A stretch of DNA of 6,714 bases. Source: Gemmatimonadota bacterium (lineage in GTDB: Bacteria > Latescibacterota > UBA2968 > UBA8231). Below, one piece after another: positions 1 through 6,482 of this stretch. Position 1 is the stretch's first letter, and the number at the start of each line of letters is the position of its first letter. The notes beneath the pieces were generated by a model. The model made no database searches, was not told where the DNA came from, and saw nothing but the letters and a program-made list of their open reading frames with translations. Made by a program: the position numbers and the translations under genes. The stretch spans positions 1-6,714 of the forward strand of contig JAPOZF010000437.1 of assembly GCA_026706165.1 (NCBI GenBank). Direction: 5' to 3'.

Positions 1-1188
1 CTCGCCGAGCACGGCCTGTCGATGAGCCGCCCGATCGGCTTCAACAACACCTACGCCATGGGGATGCCGGAGGCGCTCGCCGACAGCCTCGGGATGCGGA
101 CCATATCCGACCTGAAGAAGCAGCCCGGCCTCCGTTTCGGCTTCAGCAACGAGTTCCTCGACCGCGGCGACGGCTGGCCCAGCCTGCGCGACCGCTACGG
201 CCTGCCGCACCGGGAGGTGCAGGGGCTGCAGCACGACCTCGCCTACCGCGGGCTCGAGTCGGGGGACATCGACGTCACCGACCTGTACTCGACCGATGCC
301 GAGATCGAGTTCTACAACCTGAGGACCCTCGCCGACGACCTCGGCCACTTCCCGGTCTACAACGCCGTCGTCCTCTACCGCTCCGACCTGGCCGGTAAGG
401 CCCCGGAGGCGGTGCAGTCGATCCTCCGGCTCGAGGGGCTCATCGACGACAGGACCATGTCCGGCCTGAACGGCCGCGCCAAGCTCGACCTCGTGCCCGA
501 GGCGAAGGTCGCCGCGGACTTTCTCGGAGAGGCCCTGAAGGTCGAAAGCGAGGTCGTCGAGGCGACCCTGTGGGACCGTCTGCTGCGGCGCACCCGGGAG
601 CACCTCGCCCTGACCGGGATCTCGCTGGCCGCGGCCATCGCCGTCTCCCTGCCCTTGGGGATCCTCGCGGCAAAGTGGGCGCGGCTCGGGCAGGTGATCC
701 TCGGGTTGACGGGGGTCATCCAGACGCTGCCCGCCCTCGCCCTGCTGGTGTTCATGATCCAGCCGTTCGGCATCGGCGAACCCCCGGCCATCGCCGCCCT
801 CTTCCTCTACAGCCTGCTGCCGATCGTGCGCAACACCTGCACCGGCCTCCGCGACATACCGGGGCCGCTGATGGAATCGGCCGCCGCCCTCGGCCTGCCG
901 CCGCGGGTGCGGCTGCGGCGCATCGAGCTTCCCCTCGCTTCGCGCTCGATCCTTGCCGGCATCAAGACCTCGGCGGTCATCAACGTCGGCTTCGCCACCA
1001 TCGGGGCCTTCATCGGAGCCGGCGGCTACGGGCAGCCGATCATGACCGGCCTGCGGCTCGCCGACAACCGGCTGATCATGGAGGGGGCGATTCCCGCGGC
1101 GCTCCTCGCCCTGGCGGTGCAGGGGCTGTTCGAGCTTTCGGAGCGAGTGCTGGTGCCGAAGGGCTTGCGGCTGGAGCCGGTGGAATAG
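1..1188 (+). CDS. Osmoprotectant/betaine-type ABC transporter, substrate-binding domain fused to permease (5' partial)
   Basis: The frame is open from the first base, so the gene begins outside the window; the ATG at 22 lies inside the conserved binding domain (GFNNTYAMGM follows it) and is not the true start. Visible protein is 395 residues. Residues 1 to about 180 are the C-terminal portion of an OpuAC/OpuBC-type binding domain, shown by FGFSNEFLDRGDGWP, YRGLESGDIDVTDLYSTDAE and DDLGHFPVYNAV. From about residue 200 comes a BPD_transp_1 permease domain with about five hydrophobic helices and an EAA loop (ESAAALG...IELPLA, bases 874-942). Members of this family import glycine betaine, choline, carnitine and similar compounds through the inner membrane with a separate ATPase, which is not in the window. 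The binding domain precedes the permease domain. The downstream egtD-like gene makes a trimethylated betaine, so hercynine or ergothioneine is a possible substrate; this is inferred. Family call is firm, substrate is open. Confidence 0.9.
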   Translation, partial: LAEHGLSMSRPIGFNNTYAMGMPEALADSLGMRTISDLKKQPGLRFGFSNEFLDRGDGWPSLRDRYGLPHREVQGLQHDLAYRGLESGDIDVTDLYSTDAEIEFYNLRTLADDLGHFPVYNAVVLYRSDLAGKAPEAVQSILRLEGLIDDRTMSGLNGRAKLDLVPEAKVAADFLGEALKVESEVVEATLWDRLLRRTREHLALTGISLAAAIAVSLPLGILAAKWARLGQVILGLTGVIQTLPALALLVFMIQPFGIGEPPAIAALFLYSLLPIVRNTCTGLRDIPGPLMESAAALGLPPRVRLRRIELPLASRSILAGIKTSAVINVGFATIGAFIGAGGYGQPIMTGLRLADNRLIMEGAIPAALLALAVQGLFELSERVLVPKGLRLEPVE

Positions 1189-1236
1189 AAGCCGGAGCCA
1201 AAACCTTGTACTGCTCCAGAAACAGATGGGCGGTTG

Positions 1237-1337
1237 CCGGCCGCCGGGGCCGACGCCTCAAACCCGTGGAACATCCCGGGGGCGATCACCCCCATTCCTG
1301 TCCCGGGACCGGGTTCACAGCTACCGGCCGCCGGGGC
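1237..1337. repeat. Pair of 14-bp direct repeats in the gap before egtD
   Basis: The sequence CCGGCCGCCGGGGC occurs at 1237-1250 and again at 1324-1337, flanking the inverted repeat at 1261-1315. In addition the 3' end of the transporter gene (GCCGGTGGAATAG, 1176-1188) is nearly repeated at 1340-1352 (GCCGGTGGAGTAA). This could be a small intergenic repeat element or chance in very GC-rich DNA; nothing else marks it as mobile. Confidence 0.4.
1261..1315. other. Nested inverted repeat, possible terminator or leader hairpin
   Basis: AACCCG (1261-1266) can pair with CGGGTT (1310-1315), and TCCCGGG (1274-1280) with CCCGGGA (1302-1308). A competing inner hairpin is GGGGG (1278-1282) with CCCCC (1289-1293) around a 6-base loop. 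The middle and inner stems share bases, so both cannot be complete at once. There is no T-run after the structure, so it is not a textbook intrinsic terminator. Its place between the transporter and the egtD-like gene would fit partial termination, an mRNA-processing site or a regulatory leader; role unknown. Confidence 0.4.
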
Positions 1338-1367
1338 GTGCCGGTGGAGTAACCCGGAGCCCTGGCT

Positions 1368-2378
1368 ATCGCATTTTTCGCCACCCAGCCCGCCTCTACC
1401 GCCGACGGCGCGGTCACTCTCCTGGCAGCGGACGGCCGCGTCCATTCCGACGATTTCGCCGGCGACGTCCGGGCCGGCCTGACCGTCTCACCGAAGCGGT
1501 TGTCCTGCCGCTACTTCTACGACGAGGCCGGCTCGAAGCTGTTCGAGGAGATCTGCGGCCTTCCCGAGTACTACCTTACCCGGGCGGAGCACGCCATCCT
1601 CGAGGAGCGGGCGGCCGAGATCGCGGCTTTGTTCGCCGGCGGGTTCACCCTCGTCGAGCTCGGCAGCGGCTCCGCGGTCAAGACCCGGCTGCTGATCGAG
1701 GCCCTGATCGAGCGCCAGGGAAGCCTGCGCTTCATTCCCGTCGACATCTCGCGGTCCGCCCTGGAGGAAAGCTCGGCCGCGTTGACCGAAGAGTTCGACA
1801 ACCTCGAGATCCTCGCCGTTGCCGGGGAATACGGGGACGGCCTCGAGTACCTCCGGCAGCACCCCGGGGAACCGCGGCTGATCCTGTGGTTGGGTTCCAA
1901 CGTCGGCAACTTCGAGCGGGCGGAAGCCGCCGACTTCATCGCCGGGGTACGCGCCGCCATGTCCCCGGGAGACCGCTTTCTCGCCGGGATCGACCTGCGC
2001 AAGGACGGGGCCGTGCTCGAAGCCGCCTACGACGACAGCGAGGGGGTGACGGCCCGCTTCAACAGGAACATCCTGGCGCGCATCAACCGCGACCTCGGGG
2101 GGCGCTTCGACCTCGGGCGGTTCCGCCACCGCGCCGTCTGGGAGGAGAAGCCCGGGCGCGTCGAAATGCACCTCGAGAGCGCCGGCGCCCAGACGGTCGC
2201 CATAGAGGGGCTGGACCTGGAAGTCGGGTTCGCCGACGGCGAGACCATCCACACCGAGAACTCCTACAAGTACTCAAAAGCCGAGATCGAGGAACTGGCA
2301 GCCGCGGCGGGGATGACCCTCGAGCGCCAGTGGTTCGACCCAGGGCGCCGCTTCAGCGTCAACCTCTTCCGCCCCTGA
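1368..2378 (+). CDS. egtD: L-histidine N-alpha-methyltransferase (EgtD-like, hercynine synthase)
   Basis: EgtD transfers three methyl groups from SAM to the alpha-amino group of histidine, giving hercynine, the first step of ergothioneine synthesis, in the cytoplasm. Visible hallmarks in order: AGDVRAGLTVSPK, RYFYDEAGSKLFEEI, LPEYYLTRAE, the SAM-binding loop LVELGSGSAVKTRLL, WLGSNVGNFE, GVTARFNRNILARINR, and the substrate-recognition residues Met (codon 2166, VEMHL), Glu (2256) and Ser (2262, HTENS). These last match Met252, Glu282 and Ser284 of the Mycobacterium smegmatis enzyme with one constant offset, supporting histidine as substrate. The start is uncertain: the only canonical in-frame start is TTG 1500, but homology runs upstream to about 1450, and the frame is open back to a TAA at 1350-1352. 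In-frame candidates are ATC 1368 (GGAG at 1356-1359, 8 bases away) or CTG 1362 or 1422. Starting at 1368 gives 336 residues against about 320 for the family; TTG 1500 would give 292 and lose conserved sequence. Confidence 0.9.
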   Translation: MAFFATQPASTADGAVTLLAADGRVHSDDFAGDVRAGLTVSPKRLSCRYFYDEAGSKLFEEICGLPEYYLTRAEHAILEERAAEIAALFAGGFTLVELGSGSAVKTRLLIEALIERQGSLRFIPVDISRSALEESSAALTEEFDNLEILAVAGEYGDGLEYLRQHPGEPRLILWLGSNVGNFERAEAADFIAGVRAAMSPGDRFLAGIDLRKDGAVLEAAYDDSEGVTARFNRNILARINRDLGGRFDLGRFRHRAVWEEKPGRVEMHLESAGAQTVAIEGLDLEVGFADGETIHTENSYKYSKAEIEELAAAAGMTLERQWFDPGRRFSVNLFRP

Positions 2379-2547
2379 CGGGACCACCGCCGAAGCGTTC
2401 TCCTTGGGGTTCTCCGGCCCCTCCGGTTATGCCGCGGATTCCGAAGACTGCCAGGTCGGCCTGATTCAGCCGGCCCCCGCCACGGCACTTCAACCGAGGC
2501 GGCCAAGCAGTTACCTTTCCGGCCTCAACAAGGGGGAGAGACGCAAA
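2379..2547. other. Intergenic gap upstream of the class V enzyme gene
   Basis: These 169 bases hold no convincing gene. The frame of the downstream enzyme is open back to TTG 2404, but that extension resembles no known N-terminus. No clear -35/-10 pair or T-run terminator was recognised. The only firm signal is the ribosome binding site near its end. Confidence 0.5.
2531..2538 (+). promoter_or_regulatory. Ribosome binding site deciding the ATG 2548 start
   Basis: AGGGGGAG lies 9 bases before ATG 2548. It favours this ATG over TTG 2404, which would add 48 residues of non-conserved sequence. Confidence 0.75.
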
Positions 2548-3738
2548 ATGGCAGATCACGGCATTTCCAGGGAAGAAATCAACCACTGGGCCGGGGTGCG
2601 GGAGCAGTTCCTGCTGCAGCCGGACATCGCCTACCTGAACGGCGGCATCTTCGGGCCGTGCGCCCGCGTCGTCGTCGACCGCATTGCCGAGCTGAACGCG
2701 CTGCTCAACACCGACGTCGGCGCGCACATGGGCCATACCCTCGGGCCGCTGAACGAAGAGACGCGGGAGAAGCTGGCCTCCTTCACCGGAACGACGCCGG
2801 ACCGGATCGCCCTCGTGCTCAACACCACCATGGGGATGAACACCGTCGCCCAGGGACTGAGCCTGGAGGCTGGCGGCGAGATCCTGATGAGCAACCACGA
2901 GTACCCGGCGATGGAGGCGCTGTGGCGGTACGTGGCCAGGCGGGACGGCCTGACGGTCCGCGCCATCGAGCTGCCGAACCGCGTCGAAACGAAAGAAGAG
3001 GTCGTCGCCGCTTTCGCCGGGGCGATGAACGAGCGCACCCGCGTCGTCACCTTCTGCCACGTCTACTACTTCACCGGGCTGATGGTTCCCGCCCGCGAGA
3101 TCTGCAGCCTGGCGCACGAGCACGGCGCCATCACCGCGATCGATGGCGCCCATTCGCTCGGGCAGATAGACATCGACCTGTCCGACATCGGCAGCGACTT
3201 CTACATCGGCAGCTGCCACAAGTGGCTGCTCGGCCCCAAGGGGACGGGCATGATCTACGTCTCCGAGCAGTTCCAGAACGTGCTGCGCCCCCTGTTCATA
3301 GGGGACGACCGGCCCGCCCCGACGGCGCGCAGGTACGACCTCGCAGGCACCCGCGACCAGACCCATTTCGCCGCCCTGGGCACGACCATCGACTTCATGC
3401 GCGAGATCGGATGGCCGGACAAGGTCCAGTCCTACTGCTACCGCCTGAGCCGCTACCTGAAGCAGCGGCTGCTCGAGATCGAAGGGCTGAGCCTCACCGT
3501 GCCGATGGGTTCGGAAACCTCCTGTTTCATGTCGACGTTCGTCATCGACGGCATCGACATGATGAAGCTGAGCCAGCGCCTCTGGGACGAGAAGATCGAG
3601 AACAGCTGCCCGCAGATTCACGGGGTCAGCTACCTGCGCGCCAGCGTCCACTTCTTCAACACCTGCGACGAGGTGGACCGCCTGATCGCCGCGGTGAAGG
3701 ACATCCTCGCCAACCGCCGGCACCTGGTCGCGGTCTGA
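2548..3738 (+). CDS. Class V aminotransferase-fold PLP-dependent enzyme (isopenicillin-N epimerase/EgtE-like)
   Basis: The protein has 396 residues, normal for the family. PLP-fold features are visible in order: N-terminal YLNGGIFGPCARVVVDRI, the cofactor phosphate region VLNTTMGMNTVAQGL, SNHEYPAM, TFCHVYYFTGLMVP, the PLP-ring Asp and nearby His in AIDGAHSLGQ (Asp199, His202), and the Schiff-base lysine Lys225 in GSCHKWLLGPKGTG. These support a catalytically competent soluble enzyme. Class V members include cysteine desulfurases, isopenicillin-N epimerase, kynureninase and EgtE, the C-S lyase that releases ergothioneine from its cysteine-sulfoxide conjugate. The gene follows the egtD-like gene on the same strand after 169 bases, which makes an EgtE-like lyase role attractive, but motifs alone cannot distinguish lyase, epimerase and desulfurase activities. 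No conserved desulfurase cysteine loop was recognised; the C-terminal cysteines lie in SETSCFM, ENSCPQ and NTCDEV. Fold is firm, reaction is inferred. Confidence 0.88.
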   Translation: MADHGISREEINHWAGVREQFLLQPDIAYLNGGIFGPCARVVVDRIAELNALLNTDVGAHMGHTLGPLNEETREKLASFTGTTPDRIALVLNTTMGMNTVAQGLSLEAGGEILMSNHEYPAMEALWRYVARRDGLTVRAIELPNRVETKEEVVAAFAGAMNERTRVVTFCHVYYFTGLMVPAREICSLAHEHGAITAIDGAHSLGQIDIDLSDIGSDFYIGSCHKWLLGPKGTGMIYVSEQFQNVLRPLFIGDDRPAPTARRYDLAGTRDQTHFAALGTTIDFMREIGWPDKVQSYCYRLSRYLKQRLLEIEGLSLTVPMGSETSCFMSTFVIDGIDMMKLSQRLWDEKIENSCPQIHGVSYLRASVHFFNTCDEVDRLIAAVKDILANRRHLVAV

Positions 3739-3822
3739 CCTGCCCGCCGGCGGCATCGACATCCGGTCCACAGACGATTACACTCACCGAAAGAGTCTGC
3801 CCGGTTTTTCCCCCCGGATCCC

Positions 3823-3827
3823 GGAGG
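3823..3827 (+). promoter_or_regulatory. Strong Shine-Dalgarno for the VIT-vWA gene
   Basis: GGAGG sits 6 bases before ATG 3834, and an in-frame TGA at 3828-3830 rules out any earlier start. The rest of the 95-base gap after the class V gene shows no convincing promoter or terminator. Confidence 0.8.
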
Positions 3828-3833
3828 TGAGCC

Positions 3834-6272
3834 ATGGCCGCTTCCATCGCCTGTCTTCTGACCCTCCTGCTCCTTCCGGCCCCAGGTCGTGGAGATCACG
3901 AATTCCTGGAGCCGCCGCAGGAAACCCTCTCCCCGTTCTTCTTCGTCGAAACCGACGATCCCGACCTCGACCAGCTGCCCCTGAAGTCGGTTTACGCCAC
4001 CGTGTCGATCGCCGGGGTCATCGCCGACGTCCGGATCCGCCAGGAGTACGCCAACGAGGGGGAACGGCCCCTCGAAGCCACCTACATTTTTCCCGCCTCG
4101 ACCCAGGCTGCGGTCTACGGAATGGAGATGACCATCGGCGACCGCGTCATCACCGCGGAGATACGGGAGCGGGAGCAGGCGCGGCAGGAGTACGAGGAGG
4201 CCATCGAAGAGGGCCGCACCGCCTCGCTCCTCGAGCAGCAGAGGCCCAACGTCTTCCAGATGACGGTGGGCAACATCCTGCCGGGAGACCGCATCTTCGT
4301 CGAGCTCAGCTATACCGAAACTCTCGTGCCGACCGAAGGGGCGTACGAATTCGTCTATCCGACCGTGGTCGGACCGCGGTACTCCGAGACCCCCTTGGCG
4401 GAGGCCGATCCAAGGGATCTGTTCGTCGCGACGCCGTACACCCGTGAAGGGGAGCCGGCCACCTATAGTTTTGACATCGACGTCGAGCTGAACACCGGGG
4501 TGCCTGTTCAATCCGTGTACTCCATTTCCCACGAAGTCGACGTCTCCTTTCCGGAAGCCGGCAGGGCGCAGGTCAGACTGCTCGATTCGGACGAGTCCGG
4601 CGGCAACCGGGATTACATCCTGCGCTACAGCCTGGCGGGGAACCGGATCGAAACCGGCCTGCTGCTCTACGAGGCGGAGGGCGACAGCTTCCTGGACGAA
4701 AACTTCTTCCTGTTCATGGGGCAGCCGCCCGAACGCGTCGCCGAGGAGGAGATACCCCCGCGGGAGTACATCTTCGTCGTCGACGTATCCGGGTCTATGA
4801 GGGGCTATCCGCTCGATGTGTCGAAGGCCCTGCTGCGGGACCTGATCGAGCCGCTCCGTCGGACCGACCATTTCAACGTGATGCTGTTCGCCGGGGTTTC
4901 CAACCTGATGTCGGATACATCCCTTCCCGCCTCGAGCGAGAACATAGAGCTTGCCCTCGAGTTCATCGACGCAAGGGAGGGAGGGGGCGGCACCCGGCTC
5001 GGGGCGGCCCTCGAGCGCGCCATGCGGCTGCCGGGAACGAGCGCTACGACCTCCCGCTCGATCGTGATCGCCACCGACGGCTACATCTCCGCGGAAGCGG
5101 AGGTGTTCGACCTGATCAGGGACAACCTCGGAGAAGCGAACGTCTTCGCCTTCGGCATAGGATCGAGCGTCAACCGCCACCTTATCGAGGGGATCGCGCG
5201 CGTCGGGTTCGGCGAGCCGTTCGTGGTCACTCACCAGGAGGAGGCGGAAGAGACGGCCGCCCGGTTCCGCGAGTACATCCGCACACCGGTCCTTTCCGGG
5301 GCGACCCTCGCGGCCGAGGGGTTCGACATCTACGAAGTGGAGCCGGTCGTCATCCCCGACCTGCTGGCGCAGCGGCCCGTCCTGGTCTACGGGAAATGGC
5401 AGGGGGAACGGCAGGGCACCCTGTCCCTGCGTGGGCATACGGGACAGGGGGAGTACAGCTATGAAATCGACGTCTCGCAGGTTGCCTCCGACCCGTCCAA
5501 CGCCGCGCTCCGCTATCTCTGGGCCCGCCGGCTCATCGCCACCCTCGGGGACTACGCGGGGCTGGGGTACGAAGACGAGTTGCGGGTGCAAAGCCACATC
5601 ATGGAGCTGGGGCTGACCTACAACCTGCTAACGGCCTACACCTCCTTCGTGGCCGTGGACCGGGTCGTGCGCAGCGACGGTACCGAGCTGTCGAGGGTGG
5701 AACAGCCGCTGGCCCTGCCCCAGGGGGTCTCGGACGAAGCGGTCGGCGATGGTTTCACCACCGCAGTCGAAGAACAGCTCGCGAGCGCCTCCTGGTTCGG
5801 CAGGCAGTTCTACCTGCGCGAGGGCGTCTGGATCGACTCGGAGTTCACCCCGGGGGATCCGGTCATCGAGTACCGGGAGGTGCGGTCCCCGCCGGATGAG
5901 CTCAAGCCGTTCGCATCCCTCCAGCGGGACATGATCGTCGTGGCGGAAGAACAGGCATATCGCCTGCGGGGGCCGGCGCTTCCCCTGGCCGCGGCGCTGC
6001 ATCAGAACGCGCCCAATCCGTTCAATGCCGGGACCACCATCCGCTTCGACATTTTTGACAGCCAAGGGGGCCGGCCGCTGGGGCTGGAGATCTTCGACCT
6101 GTCCGGGCGCAGGGTGCAGCTGCTGACCTGGGAAGGCCTCGGCCCCGGTCGGCACGAGTTCACCTGGGACGGCAGGGACGAACAGGGACGCGAGGCGGCC
6201 AGCGGCGTCTACATCTACCGCCTTTCCACCGCCGGCTTCGTGTCGATGCGGAAGATGATGCTGCTGAAATAG
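3834..6272 (+). CDS. Exported VIT and von Willebrand factor A domain protein with FlgD-like C-terminal domain
   Basis: The protein has 812 residues. The N-terminus has a hydrophobic stretch (CLLTLLLLPAPGRG) that reads as a signal peptide, with likely cleavage near residue 20, although its n-region lacks a positive charge. Residues about 50-184 form a VIT (inter-alpha-trypsin inhibitor) domain with ANEGERPLEATYIFP and FQMTVGNILPGD. Residues about 308-485 form a vWA domain with an intact metal-ion-dependent adhesion site: DVSGS (Asp317, Ser319, Ser321), Thr387 after a glycine run, and Asp415 in IATDG. Residues about 562-609 carry the segment typical of these proteins, ending LLTAYTSFVAVD. Residues about 722-812 form a FlgD-Ig/type-IX-sorting-like beta domain, with NAPNPFNAGTTI and a DGRDEQG...SGVYIYRL ending. 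It is likely a secreted or surface protein binding a partner through a divalent metal; no ligand can be named. No LPXTG or membrane anchor is seen. It is probably unrelated to the upstream genes. Confidence 0.93.
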   Translation: MAASIACLLTLLLLPAPGRGDHEFLEPPQETLSPFFFVETDDPDLDQLPLKSVYATVSIAGVIADVRIRQEYANEGERPLEATYIFPASTQAAVYGMEMTIGDRVITAEIREREQARQEYEEAIEEGRTASLLEQQRPNVFQMTVGNILPGDRIFVELSYTETLVPTEGAYEFVYPTVVGPRYSETPLAEADPRDLFVATPYTREGEPATYSFDIDVELNTGVPVQSVYSISHEVDVSFPEAGRAQVRLLDSDESGGNRDYILRYSLAGNRIETGLLLYEAEGDSFLDENFFLFMGQPPERVAEEEIPPREYIFVVDVSGSMRGYPLDVSKALLRDLIEPLRRTDHFNVMLFAGVSNLMSDTSLPASSENIELALEFIDAREGGGGTRLGAALERAMRLPGTSATTSRSIVIATDGYISAEAEVFDLIRDNLGEANVFAFGIGSSVNRHLIEGIARVGFGEPFVVTHQEEAEETAARFREYIRTPVLSGATLAAEGFDIYEVEPVVIPDLLAQRPVLVYGKWQGERQGTLSLRGHTGQGEYSYEIDVSQVASDPSNAALRYLWARRLIATLGDYAGLGYEDELRVQSHIMELGLTYNLLTAYTSFVAVDRVVRSDGTELSRVEQPLALPQGVSDEAVGDGFTTAVEEQLASASWFGRQFYLREGVWIDSEFTPGDPVIEYREVRSPPDELKPFASLQRDMIVVAEEQAYRLRGPALPLAAALHQNAPNPFNAGTTIRFDIFDSQGGRPLGLEIFDLSGRRVQLLTWEGLGPGRHEFTWDGRDEQGREAASGVYIYRLSTAGFVSMRKMMLLK

Positions 6273-6351
6273 GAGAGACGCCGGGGGCTGCGCCCTTCTT
6301 CCGGGCCGCTCCCGCATCGGGACTTCTGCGACCGGCAGGAATCCTGACTCG

Positions 6352-6367
6352 GGCCGGCGACCCGGCC
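6352..6367. terminator. GC-rich hairpin in the convergent gap
   Basis: GGCCGG (6352-6357) pairs with CCGGCC (6362-6367) around the loop CGAC. It lies 80 bases after the VIT-vWA stop codon. There is no T-run on either side, so a terminator role is inferred from position. Confidence 0.35.
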
Positions 6368-6372
6368 GGAAC

Positions 6373-6410
6373 TTCCGGGTGGTGCCGCCCCGCCTGCGGG
6401 CGATCCGGAA
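6373..6410. terminator. Two-tier stem-loop in the convergent gap
   Basis: TTCCGG (6373-6378) pairs with CCGGAA (6405-6410), enclosing CGCCC (6386-6390) paired with GGGCG (6398-6402). It lies between convergent genes and could act in both directions. It lacks a T-run. Confidence 0.4.
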
Positions 6411-6418
6411 GGAAGTCC

Positions 6419-6437
6419 GGGGGGCGACGGTCCCCCC
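6419..6437. terminator. G6/C6 hairpin before the minus-strand permease 3' end
   Basis: GGGGGG (6419-6424) pairs with CCCCCC (6432-6437) around a 7-base loop, about 45 bases beyond the stop of the minus-strand permease gene. The palindrome ATCCGGAT (6443-6450) sits beside it. No T-run follows on either strand, so termination is inferred from position. Confidence 0.4.
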
Positions 6438-6482
6438 TCGGGATCCGGATTCCCGGGTCCCGCCCCCCTGCCCCCGCGACGC

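Noticed and set aside
2404..2420. GGGG...CCCC stem near the start of the egtD to class V gap as a terminator
   Set aside because: The stem is only four pairs with no T-run, too weak to call in DNA of this composition.
1226..2464. A 412-codon plus-strand frame overlapping the egtD-like gene
   Set aside because: It is an arginine/proline-rich shadow in another frame of the methyltransferase gene, whose own frame has all family motifs.
2404..2547. N-terminal extension of the class V enzyme from TTG 2404
   Set aside because: The extension has no family resemblance, whereas ATG 2548 has a strong ribosome binding site and begins just before the conserved N-terminal region.
2359..3771. A 470-codon open frame on the minus strand opposite the class V enzyme gene
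   Set aside because: The plus strand encodes an intact PLP enzyme with its cofactor lysine and a good ribosome binding site; the antisense translation is low-complexity and lacks recognisable motifs.
3630..5597. A 655-codon open frame on the minus strand opposite the VIT-vWA gene
   Set aside because: It lies antisense to a gene with clear domains and intact motifs, its translation resembles no family I know, and long antisense frames are expected in GC-rich coding DNA.
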